Source of the DNA: Litoditis marina
Lineage: Eukaryota > Nematoda > Chromadorea > Rhabditida > Rhabditidae
Assembly (NCBI GenBank): GCA_964036275.1
Contig: OZ038436.1
Location: 22,223,904 to 22,287,903, forward strand
Length of the DNA: 64,000 nt
Direction: 5' to 3'
A model generated the notes under the pieces. The model saw nothing but the letters and a program-made list of their open reading frames with translations, did not search any database and was not told where the DNA came from. The translations under genes and the position numbers were made by a program. Positions 10,796 to 21,205 of the stretch are shown here, in pieces; positions within the stretch are counted from its first letter, which is position 1; the number at the start of each line of letters is the position of its first letter.

Positions 10796-13329
10796 CATCC
10801 AGCCGTAGTCAGTCCAGCCCCAATGTGTCAAAGTGGGGTACACGAATGCTGAAAGGTTTTTATCGGTTTCTGTAGAGAGGCTCTCCGATTCTGAACTGCA
10901 CATTTGTTAAACTTTTCGGTATGGTTTTCGCAAAGCATTCAAATTAGTGTACTCATATTCATAAAATTTATCGAAACAATTTCGAGTTAGCATGCTCCCA
11001 TTGAGAAAACGTTTATCAGATACTCGGTACTATGAGTTTACCGCTGATTAGTGGTACGAACTTTACTCTATTTGTGTCGGTGTGTCTGGTACGAACAGTC
11101 ATGCTACCCACTCGAAATCACGAGACATAGCAGCCAAATTTAGGTGATGAACAGATAAAAATACTATTAAATGTTTCGGTGACTGTGAAGGTTGTTGCGA
11201 TTCTATGTTAGCTTTTTCATAAGTTCTGTTCGAGAACACTTAAGTTGTACCAACTTCGTAATGTTTTGAATTTGAGCTCACTTCAAATGACGATACAGTA
11301 CACCACGTAGCAAACTATTTCGCATCTCTCCGCCACAGCCCCGCCCACTATTGTTGTCGCGGTCGCCGCGAAACAGTATTAGAAGAAAAACCTTTAAAGA
11401 AGCTCCATCGAAGTTAGATTAACAACATTGAGACATGTATCCCATTGTCATTCTGAGTTTTACAAATCTTTTCCGGTATATCCATTCTTCACGTATTCAA
11501 CCTGAACCTTGTGGTTCGAACTAACATAACATAGTTGTTCTTTCAGAAAACACTAGAACAGACATGTGGCGACTACATATCTACAAAATTCGGTTTCAAT
11601 CATAAGGTTACTTTCACCAGTTCAACCTTGGATAGTCGGTGAAGTTATTGAGGAGGAAGTTTCCCTGTCCAATGAACAGACCCAATGTCTCATTGTAAAC
11701 GGGACCGTAGGCCAGACCCCAACCCAGGATCCAGTAACCGATGGCAGAGAAACCTGTAGACAAACTGGTTGAATCTCCCCACATAGAGTGTAATCAGCGA
11801 ATGAAGTGAATGTTGCAATTGGTTTTGGGTGCGCGTCATTCCTGGGTGAACAGAACAGTGCTCAGCTCTCGATGTATCGACAATCAGTTTAGCTTGTTCT
11901 TACAACATATCATTTTTGTGAGGCAATTTCAATGTTTCTTGTTTCTCTTCAAAATCATGGTTCTTTCTGGTGTCTAAGTTAGGCTCTGAAAACAACTTTG
12001 GAGGAAAACGAAAGTCATCACCCACATGGATCGAGCATGTTCTTGAATATGGTGTTGGTCGTGTTCTTACTTCTCACAGCTCCCTTACTTCGAGAAAAGC
12101 GACGCCACACTGCATCACTGAAAAATCTTTTTGACTAAATTGCACATTGCAAGTGACACGAACAGCTCCTGTACTTTTCTCCAGAAAGTACTGTAGGTTT
12201 TTTCTCGTTGGAAACCTCTTGGTATTCGAGTTCTAGACGATGCTTTACCGCTCTTACGTCTCAGACAGAAAAGAGACGTGTAAGGGGACTTGTAAGGGAT
12301 AAAAAGGCCAGGCTTTTAGTTGGTGATTGGTTGGTGTTATTATCACTTACGACTTACATCGGAAAGTTTTGAATTATTCTGACACTGACACGGTGATTGG
12401 TTGGTGTTATTATCACTTACGACTTATATCGGAAAGTTTTGAATTATTGTGTGTTAACTCCGCTACATAAACAATACCATGCAAGCATAGTAGACTGTTC
12501 GGAGAAAAGTGCTCGAAAACCTCCACTTTCAGCTGAGCTAAGCTGTATACTACCTCTCAGTGTTGTAGTACTATACACTATGCTCGAGAAAGTTCACCCC
12601 AGCCCAAAGTTGTTGACCACGTCTATTCTACCCTCTACCCATTTGCAGAACTCCCCCGGCCAAGTTCTGATGAAGTTCTTGAGACATTGGCACCCACATA
12701 TGATGATGAGCGACATGGAGCAGAAAAAAAATGCGTCCACATTTTCGCTGCTCTTCTTTTTGAATACGATGAACTGGTTTTGGACGGCTGCCAGCTGAAT
12801 CTCCAACTCGGTTGCATTCATTGTCAGGCCCAATCTAAGATGAAGAATAATTGTGAGAGGAATAAGAAAAATCACAAATAAGGCTGCACGCGTGGTACGG
12901 ATATGCTGTTTGTAGTTTGATCTCCTACGCTTTAGTGGCAATTCACAGTCGTTGTGTATGTAGATCAATTTACAACTTATAGATATGGCACAATAATAAT
13001 AATGATTCATTCGAGCATAGAAAGAAAACACATGTTCAAGTGACAGACATCATAAGGTGAACTGAGTTGCTATGCCGAATACGGGCCCCTAGGGATAATG
13101 TCGACAAAGACATCACCATCTTACAAGGGAGCGTTAAAATACAAACTAATAACAATAATGAATTCAAAGATTGAATAAAATTGTACAATATAAAAAAACT
13201 GTGAGGAAAACAAAAAAAAACAAAGTTACATGAGGAATCTAGGAAAATTTCCGAAAACATTTGCATCCACCGTTCTTAAGAAGTTGCGTAACTGACCTAA
13301 TGAAATATATTCGTGCGAGTTACGGGTCA

Positions 13330-14312
13330 GATAGTTCTATTGTTTCTCTACACGAGCGAAAAACCAATTTTCATTATGATAATATACAGGTTGACGAACT
13401 AATCTATTTCTATGACAAATATTACGACTGCGCACTAAGGGACACCTGACCAATTCCGATTTACCAGATAACATTTTATGAGCTTGTAAGATATCAATTC
13501 CGATTCTTCTAGAATAACACGATTGGGTGTTTAGAATACTCAAGCGATCATTGTAAGAGGAATACTGTAGATTGCATCGCATGCAAACTTTTTTGGTGAA
13601 CCTACGCAGAGGACTTTCGAGCCTAATAGCTAATTTTGAGCAAAAACTTCTGAACAATACTAAATAATTGGCCTAACATAGATGTTAAATAAAGCAATGT
13701 ATTTTTTTAATCAACAAATCTGAAAGCTCGTAGAATATATCCAGCCTTGAGATTATCCAACGCAACTTTAGAGTTGATGTGTTTTTCGAACTTTAATTTA
13801 TCGTCCACGATTACATCTAAATTACGTGTTGAAGTCGTTCCAGTAATCAACTCATTTTTTACAACGTATGATAAACAAGGGTTATTTGAATCAAGCTGTA
13901 GAAGTGCCGTTTTTGAGGGGCGATAGGCAAACACCAGGCAGACCAATCTACAATCGAGTTAACTGCGTCTTGTAGCATAGTGTGATCACTACCATAAATC
14001 TTGATGTCGTCAGCAAACAAAACATAGTTAACAGAATGAGAGATAGACAAGCACAAATCATTTATAAAAAATAGGAACAATAGAGGGCCACTTACTGTAC
14101 CTTGTAGTACACCTGAGGTTATGCTTAATTTTGTTTTAGATAGGCTGTCACCAACTTTAACAAAACTTGTACGATTTATCAAAAATGATTGATACCAAGC
14201 AACTAACTTTGAGTCGAAGCCCAATGCAACTAACTTCATAATCAGCTTACGGTGAGAAACCATATCAAATGCTTTTTTGAAATCAAAATATAGTACATCG
14301 ACATATTTACGT
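13330..14312 (-). mobile_element. Truncated non-LTR retrotransposon RT remnant
   Basis: On the minus strand, pieces in different frames reconstruct the second half of a reverse transcriptase of the CR1/Jockey type. In order they are YFDFKKAFDMVSHRKL near 14290-14240, GVLQGTVSGPLLF near 14120-14080, the catalytic-box residues LFADDIKIY near 14020-13995, a thumb-like segment around 13920-13710, and the typical C-terminal RRFTKK…RLSIL…SRRIGIDILQAHKMLSGK at about 13610-13465. The frame changes near 13930 and again near 13680, and the 5' end stops abruptly at about 14312. It is dead, and 5' truncation is usual for LINE insertions. Confidence 0.8.
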
Positions 14313-14553
14313 GACTTCTCTCACATCAGATGAAAACTTCTATCACATCAAATGAAAACTTGTCGCTTTCTCTTAGGCGTAGCGCGGGATTTCACGTGTA
14401 TACTCGTAAATAGCGTGATTCAAAAATGTGAAAGTCTCGCGAGTCGCCAGTTACAGTTACTTTTTATCTGTTCTATTTTCTATCGAAGCAAAGAAGCAGC
14501 TGGTTTTCTCAAACAAACCACGCACTTTGCGGAAAATGTTAAACAGTGAAACT

Positions 14554-15145
14554 ATTTGTATAAAAAAAACGAATGTAAAGTGAGAAACGATTAGCTCTTG
14601 AGATTGAATTGCATGGAATGTAGAAAAGGAGGTCAACAACTCAAGAGGGAAATGAAAAATCTAATCTCGCGATTTTTATGATCATCCTGACAAACTAAAT
14701 CAGAAAATAAGTGCTCAACCTTTGAGAACATTCCGCTAACACTAAAAACGTATCTGAAACAAAAATTAGCTATACAGTCAATCAATCGCACAGTCACGTA
14801 AAACATGTTAAACACAGTAGAACTCAGAAACGTGAAGAGAAAGACAAAGTGCACCATTCCTCATTAGAATGCTAACTTCACGTGAATACTCAATTCACTA
14901 GTAACACTGTTTGTTAACAGTTTCGAATCAGTGGTGAGAAATTATCATATTCGGACGTTTCAACAAATGTTTGTTTGCTGCAAGTTCTTTCTCAGTAGAA
15001 AACCTAAAATGTTTTTGACCCATGAAAATCGCGAGATTAGATTTTTCGTTTCCCTCTTGAGTTATTGACCTCCTTTTCTACATTACATGCAGTTCAATCT
15101 CAAAAGCTAATAGTTTCTCACTTTACATTCGTTCTTTTATACAAA
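14554..15145. repeat. Inverted repeat, about 125-bp arms
   Basis: The left arm (14554-14680) and right arm (15021-15145) are near-perfect reverse complements. Both carry AACTCAAGAGGGAAA and AATCTAATCTCGCGATTTT in opposite senses. The 340-bp spacer contains one copy of the CACGTG-ended repeat. The structure could be a transposon with long terminal inverted repeats, or two opposed copies of one element. Confidence 0.75.
14792..14887. repeat. CACGTG-ended short repeat, copy 1
   Basis: About 95 bp. The family consensus begins AGTCACGTGAAACATGTT and ends CTAACTTCACGTGACT. Other copies are at 15173-15262, 24252-24345, 24386-24472 and 25191-25280. The inner block CAGAACTCAGAAACGTGCA…AAAGTGCACGATGCCTCATTAGAATG is shared. 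The near-palindromic ends suggest a MITE. Confidence 0.7.
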
Positions 15146-15172
15146 TTCATTCATACTGTTAGTCAACTACAC

Positions 15173-15262
15173 AGTCACGTGAAACATGTTAAACACATCA
15201 TAACCCAGAAACGTGCAACGACCAAATGCACGATGTCTCTTCAGAACGCGAACTTCACGGGA
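15173..15262. repeat. CACGTG-ended short repeat, copy 2
   Basis: This copy of the family described at 14792-14887 is slightly diverged: CATAACCCAGAAACGTGCAA inside, and a CTTCACGGG right end. Confidence 0.65.
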
Positions 15263-17044
15263 ATTCATTTCCACACACTCATTCTAACTCTTTCAGGCTC
15301 TCACTCCTCTTTTGTTTTCATTACCCTTTGTTTCCACAGGACTCATCTGATTTCCTTTTCCTTCCTCGATGAGGATGCCTCAAAGTAAGAGGTATCTCGA
15401 TTTTTTTGTTTCCGAGACGAGAATTACTCATTTACTGATGAGGGCTGCCTTACGGTGGACTTATCATCGAAACGCCTTCGTTAACAGAAAAGATGTCTGA
15501 TACAGCGGACTAACACAGTTGTAATATGATATTGAATATTAAGGGGGGGGGGGGGGGGGAAGGAAAGCTAGTTTAGGTACCCCGGGGTACCTAAATATAA
15601 CGTTGCGCGCACCAAAATAGGCAAACACGTTTAAACCGTATGCAAATTAGGATCGTTAGTTTGAATTAGAAGTTATACTTATCGGTTTCTCTTGATAAGC
15701 TCTTTCATCATATTAACTTTCCTTTCTGTCCCCTTTTAAGTGGTTACGTCTGGGAAGAGGTCGAAACGTACCACTTTCCATACTCTTCTTTTTTTATCAT
15801 CATAGTCAGTATCACCTTTTTCGCTTACCTTCATTTAGTTCTATTCGAAATCGTTGCTTGTCGACGACAAACTTGGTTTTAAGTGAATTGATCATATATC
15901 CACAACTAGTGTATTGGAACCTTCACACCCCATGTGGCACTTTGGCCCTCATCCGCACTAGTTTCCACTGAGAAATGACGAGGGTGTTTGGTTGTGGGGC
16001 TAAAGTTAAATGTCGACTGTCGGGCCGAGCGTGGTAGTAATACGAAAACTGCTGAAAGGGGGGCTGCAATGCATTTTCGATTGAAAGATCGAATTGAGAC
16101 AATTAGATGGATGTCCTTTTCTCACTAGAATGTGCTGGACTCAGCGACCACACTGGGCTATGATATATTGTGTTGTTCTCAAAATAGTCTATGTCAGAAA
16201 TTAGTGAACAAAAGATAATAGCATGAATACAAGGCATAAGTGGCTGAAATGGGCCAGGTCAAGTGTCGTTCATTGTGCCAGAGAATGGAAGCTCTGCCGG
16301 GATTTCTTAGTGTAGTTTCAACAAAATACACAATTAGAACCAGAAACTAATACAAAGATTGAGTTGGAGTGGAAACTCGAAAAACTTTCTTTCCAAACTA
16401 AAAAAGATACCTCCGGGCAACTCTGCAAACGAGTTTCGTTCTCGGCACCCTTGGCAGAACGAGTTCCAGGTTTTCTCGAGAATAAACGGGAACTAGCCTG
16501 AATAACCTCTCGAGGTAACCCCGAATAACGGAAAGGTTTTCCGGAAAGCCACCCCCGGTATTTTGGTAACCAAGGCAAACCGAAACCGGGAAAAATCTTC
16601 TTGTATTCCGGATCCTGTTCACGTTTTGCGGGAGAGAACGTAGAGGAGCTGGGAGTCAGTCTCATTCTGCTTTCTTCGCCACTGCCGAGAGGTCGATACG
16701 AAGGTAATATATTTTCCATCTTTGGACTTATTTTAACGGTCCGGTTACTATTCGATAACCGTCATACCGTAACTATTCAACCCCGCTACCTCCTAACCTA
16801 GCCTAGTCTTCATAATGGTTTTCCGGGTGTATCGGGCTGGTTACTTCTAATTATCGGGACCATTCTATCGTAACCTCTCAACCAAAGTTAGTATTTAGAC
16901 CGGATTCCGAGCTTACCGGGCTTCCGAGCTCCGAGCTAAATTTTTGACTACCATAATCATTCTAGCGTAACCTTGCCAGCGCTGAAATGTAACCTAATTC
17001 TGAATCATCACTAGATAAGACAGCCTTCTGAGAACGTATGCAAG

Positions 17045-17187
17045 AAGATCCCGGCACCTTCATTCCATCCTGCATCTCTCGCGCTGCCTCACTATTTCTC
17101 GTCTCTTACATCCTGACGGGATGTAAGAGCAGAGAAATGCGCATGTTTGGGGAGACGCAAGACGGGATGAAGGTGCCGGGATTTTCT
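17045..17187. repeat. Foldback element with CCCGGCACCTTCAT arms
   Basis: The left end reads ATCCCGGCACCTTCATTCCATC and the right end gives the inverse GGGATGAAGGTGCCGGGAT. A smaller palindrome, TACATCCTGACGGGATGTA, lies at the centre. A related sequence, with GGGATGTTAGAGCAGAGAAAT and GCGCATGTTCGGGGAAACGCAGG, lies at about 38225-38345. Confidence 0.7.
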
Positions 17188-17686
17188 AGCATACCTACTC
17201 TGATCTTCAACTGGTAGTTTATTTCCTAGTTCTCTCGAAGATCGCAACCACACAGATCTAGCAGACGTTGCGCTACTAATCACCACGTAGGAAGTTCTAA
17301 AACCGCGTGAAACTTGTTGATTTTGGCCAAAAACGGCCTCTTCGAGCGGAACGATTTTGTCAAAATGAGCTTCCTTTCACAGTTCGCACTGCCAGACCAG
17401 ATTCCATACCAATATTCTGTAGTGTAAAATAAGTCAACCAATAGAATAATGAACAAATGTCATGCTAGATTAGAACCACCAACCCCTTTCCAGTTTCGTA
17501 AAACTGACTCGGTTAAACACAGTAAAACACGTTAGTGAACGTGTTGACGGAATACATTTCGTAAACTGAGCGCAACAGCAACAACTCCATTTGAAACTAT
17601 CCTACTGCTGATTTGCTTAATGCCTTCAGGTGCCCTAATTTGAGTTTTTCTTCATTTTCTTCTTTTTTATAATGAATATGTTTCAG

Positions 17687-19928
17687 ATGAAGTTTATTCT
17701 GATGTGTGCTCTGGTCGCTACTGCGTTGGCCTCTCCACTCCGCCAAATGAAGCTGGTAAGTCATTTCTACAAGCTTTTCAGACCTCTTCATACTTTTCTG
17801 TCTGCGGCAGATCTACTCAGGCGACGGCTCGTCCGAGCGACAAAAAGAAAGAGTCCCATGTCCCGGGACGGTGGAATACGGTAGAAATGGAGCACATTTT
17901 CATATAGTAGTCACCTATTCTGTCAATTATCTCTTTTCTCGATGTATCTGTCGCATACTAGACAAGTATAAAGGGTCCCGTACACTGTTCACCCTCCGTA
18001 AGATTTGGTTCCTCTCCTTAAGTTAGTGGTAGAAGAGCGAGAAAGCATGGAGTTCTGAGACAGTCTGCGGTCTCATTGACCCGCATGCTCTCTAGTCGGA
18101 GTCCGATTCTTTTCCGATGATCATATTACGATCTCTCTCGGGCTTTCTAGCAATCGGCATGCTAAGCGAGCAGAGCTTTTCTGTAGTTTGTAGTTACTAT
18201 TTTTGTGTGTTTGTAGTTTGAACTCAATGCTGGAAATTACCTGAGTTATGATGCAATTCCGTGCTCGGTAATAGTTTCGAGAAAAAAGTATCCTTGTTAA
18301 TATGACCTTAATATAATTAACATTAATGATATATGATAATTGCAGGAGGATTTGGAGGCTGACCTTCAGGCAGAGAATGTGACTCCTTCCGCTAAGGAGG
18401 TTACGGAATACGCAAAGTTGGTTAAAGCACGGGTAAGAGTTCACTTAATTTTCTTAATGGTTTCTGTCGAATAGTACTAACTGTAGAACTCAATACATGC
18501 ATTTACATTCTCTAAATTGTAAGTTATAATTATTCAAAATAATTGTTTTCCATATAAGCCTCTAGTGGCTGACAAACCCTAGAAGTGGACAACAGTGCAA
18601 AGTATGATTATTGATTACTCGATATATGTTTTGGAAACTCTAGAGAAGGGAAAACAGAAAAATTAGATATCCCCCCCCCCCCCAACTAATTTGAATAGTG
18701 CACATTTCAAATTCGTTTTTTTGTTCTTCATGTGAGTAGATTAGTAGTTAGATCAGAAGTATGGAATTAACAAAGTAAAGCTTCTTCTATAATATAAACA
18801 AGTCTTTCTGCCCACTCATAAATGAGAACAGTAGATATTAATAATATTAAAACAACCCACAATGGCCCAAGTATACATGGTAAAACAAAAAAATTCTTGG
18901 AACATCAAACGGTTCTTAGTTTTGTTTCTGTTTTACCAGTGAAATGTTTGTAGGAAGAGGAGGTCGTCAATGCCATCAACAAGATAGAGACCTCAGTGGA
19001 ACGGAAAAATATGGGTAAACGTCTCGATGAGGTTAGAATTTCAAGAATGTAGTCATTTCACCAAAAGTACGTCTCTAATGGGATTTCGAAATTCAAATGT
19101 ATTATGTTAAGTCTCTCATATATGTACTCTCAGATCTAAAAGATAGTTCCGGGAAAATGGGAAATTAAAATCTGTTTTTGGGTAATTGTGTGTGAACTTA
19201 TTGGATGATTATAGGGGGACAGAAACAAAAGTTGATATGAAAAAGCTGCTCAAGATAAACTGGTATATACCTTTTTTCTGAAACCAACAAACCTAATTTG
19301 CACATGTTTTACTCGTTTTGGCGCACGCAACGTTATGTATAGGTACCGCAGGGCACCTAAACTAGCTTTCCATTCTGTCCTTCTCTAAATAAGTCGTCAT
19401 GAACAAATTTCGTACTAATTATTGTATTTTTAGGCGGTGAAAAAGGCTCTGGACCAGCAGGTTGCTGAGCAAAAAGCCAACCCTGCCGCTTTCGAAGCCC
19501 GTGTCCACAACGACAGCTCCAAGCTGAACATCGTGGTTAAGCCAAACAGAGAGATGCTTGGACTGGACACCGCTGCCTCTGGTGCCGCCACCAATACTGG
19601 TACCGTTGTCCCGGGTCCGGTCGTACCGACTGTTCCGGATAATAGTTCGGAGAAGGAGGGATCTGGTGAGGGCAACTCCTCGGATCAGCAGCCGGAACAG
19701 AATGTACAAGACTCGTCCGAGGAAACAGTGAACCAAGAACCCATTGCTGATCAGGTTCCCCAGGAACCAAAAGAAGATTCCGGATCGGAAAATGGTAACA
19801 ACGTCCCAGTTAACCCTGCCAACGACGACGTTCCCGAGGTGCCAGAAGGAGACCAGGTTGAAGAGACCACCCAAAAAGCTGCCGATGATATTGATAGTGA
19901 TTATGGCGACCTTCTCGGAGAAGTTTAG
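17687..19928 (+). CDS. Secreted acidic protein, nematode type, unknown function
   Basis: Four exons (17687-17755, 18346-18432, 18954-19031, 19434-19928) are all in phase 0 and give 242 residues. The ATG directly follows TTTCAG, which looks like a spliced-leader acceptor and fixes the start. Residues 1-16 (MKFILMCALVATALAS) are a clear signal peptide. Residues 24-110 are charged and probably helical (coiled coil or similar). The C-terminal 130 residues are low-complexity, rich in Glu, Asp, Pro, Gln, Asn and Val with SSE-type runs, and end in DSDYGDLLGEV. There are no Cys residues after the signal peptide, so no disulfide fold. Transcription runs toward the two propeptide-like genes downstream. 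I do not recognise the family. It could be an extracellular matrix or body-fluid protein, but no function is shown by the sequence. Confidence 0.8.
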
Positions 19929-21205
19929 TTGAGCCTTCGACTAAAGATTTTATATATTGATGTACTTCATGTTCAGTGACCATTATGAAAACGAGAGCGA
20001 CACGGTAGTTTTGCTATAAAATGATGCGTTTGTAGTTGTATTCTGGTGTATGCTGGGTGAAATTCTTGGAAGGAGTGCTGTGCTGCAAGACCAATCTATG
20101 ACTCTCCCAAGAATCATAGTGCTTGAACGCGAAGATTACTTGGTTTCGCACATCGCATCCGTTCACAGTAACCAGTTCAAGAATGAAACACATTTGTGCA
20201 TTTTTCTGATAAACTGACCGGCTTTTGATCGAAATTTTTTCCTAGCCTGTACTAAAGAGAGTGGAGAACACTACCCCTGAGTCCCTGGTGTAGTCTTCCC
20301 GGAAACGCAAATGTCGGTGATCTGTATTTTAGTTCCAACATCCCATTGTAAATGGTTATTGGTGCGTGGAACCGACTATAATGAGACTGCAAACGTAGCA
20401 ATCGACCCACTTACCGTTTTAGGCTGTCCGTGGGCGTTCTGTTCTTTCTGAAATGGGAAGGTTTGAGCTCTCTCACTATTCGCTCAAAGGAGACCGGAGC
20501 GCACCATGGTTTCTCGTAAAGCTGATGTATCCTACTTTCGATTGGACGCGTTGCGGGTCGCGCGGCATTGTCATGTGAATGTCACGTGGACTGATCGAAC
20601 TAATATACAAGTTATTGGTGCTCTCTGATCGCAACACAATTGAAAGCAGCACGAAACAATACCTCTGCTCAAGTTGTGTTCCGGCCTCCTTTAAATGTAT
20701 TTGCAAAAATCCCCCATTTATCACGGAGTGAAGCGAATGCATAAATGGAAAGTTCGTGTCTCCCTTGAAAATAAAGTTTGAAATTTATATGATCCGAATG
20801 TAATATTTTGTGGCACTTTCAATGTACGCGTAACCATTATAGTTGATAGTTTCTGAGAAAACTCTCTGAGAAAGAACCCCCCCCCCCCCCCCCCACAACC
20901 CTTGTTTTAATGAGTTTCTCCGGGGAAAATCCGAGGCACCCTAACAACGTAGAAGTAAGATTTCAAAGCGGGTGTGTGGGGGCTCAAAATGCCCTAAAAG
21001 GGGTATGGTTCTTCAGTCAAATGCGCCCACCCGTCAATATGTGCTCGGTTGACAAATAATACTGAACATACGCGTTTTCTGTGTAGTTCCTTTCATTCCG
21101 ACTGAGACCCATTGTTGGCATCGGGCCAAGAGTCTATTTTTGGGAGACTTATCATAACGAACAAATGAAAAAACAAAAATTTATTTCTTCAAAAGCAGAT
21201 GCGAA
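19929..21205. other. Spacer with C18 tract and repeat fragments
   Basis: I see no gene. There is a fragment resembling the right end of the CTATAGT MITE at about 20340-20385 and a run of 18 C at about 20877-20894. The frames here carry no motif. Confidence 0.45.
21180..21185 (-). terminator. Poly(A) signal AATAAA
   Basis: On the minus strand AATAAA lies about 20 bases past the TAG of the small secreted-protein gene ending at 21206. This is the expected place for its cleavage and polyadenylation signal. Confidence 0.6.

Larger units (their letters stand above)
2679..12821 (-). pseudogene. Broken ammonium transporter paralogue (amt-3-like)
   Basis: This is a degraded tandem copy of the intact Amt gene at 29.6-37.3 kb. 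Matching exons, in transcript order, are 12821-12698, 12117-12026, 11753-11627, 11391-11282, 10848-10796 (3' end lost), 4961-4855 (5' end lost), 4730-4622, 4329-4176, 3923-3837, 3566-3419 and 2753-2679. Most have exactly the same length as their partners. Lesions visible in the sequence: the second exon is 92 bases instead of 90 (frameshift), the fourth exon carries TAA in place of a Gln codon and TGA in place of a Ser codon, and the end of exon 5, all of exons 6 and 7 and the start of exon 8 are absent. An LTR element occupies that gap. The downstream exons (8-13) keep an open frame and good splice sites, so decay looks recent or the 3' half was protected. No transporter can be made from it. 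Confidence 0.9.
14313..17686. other. Repeat-rich spacer
   Basis: I find no gene here. The stretch contains a long inverted repeat (arms 14554-14680 and 15021-15145), two copies of a CACGTG-ended short repeat (14792-14887 and 15173-15262), a run of 18 G at about 15542-15559 adjoining a repeat shared in inverse orientation with 19.2-19.4 kb, and a foldback element at about 17045-17187. A 133-codon minus-strand frame at 16318-16719 has no motif I recognise. Confidence 0.5.

Noticed and set aside
12397..13031. 133-145 codon frames around the first exon of the broken transporter copy
   Set aside because: Only the 41 codons beginning MNATELEIQ match the intact paralogue; the rest is read-through into flanking and intron sequence.
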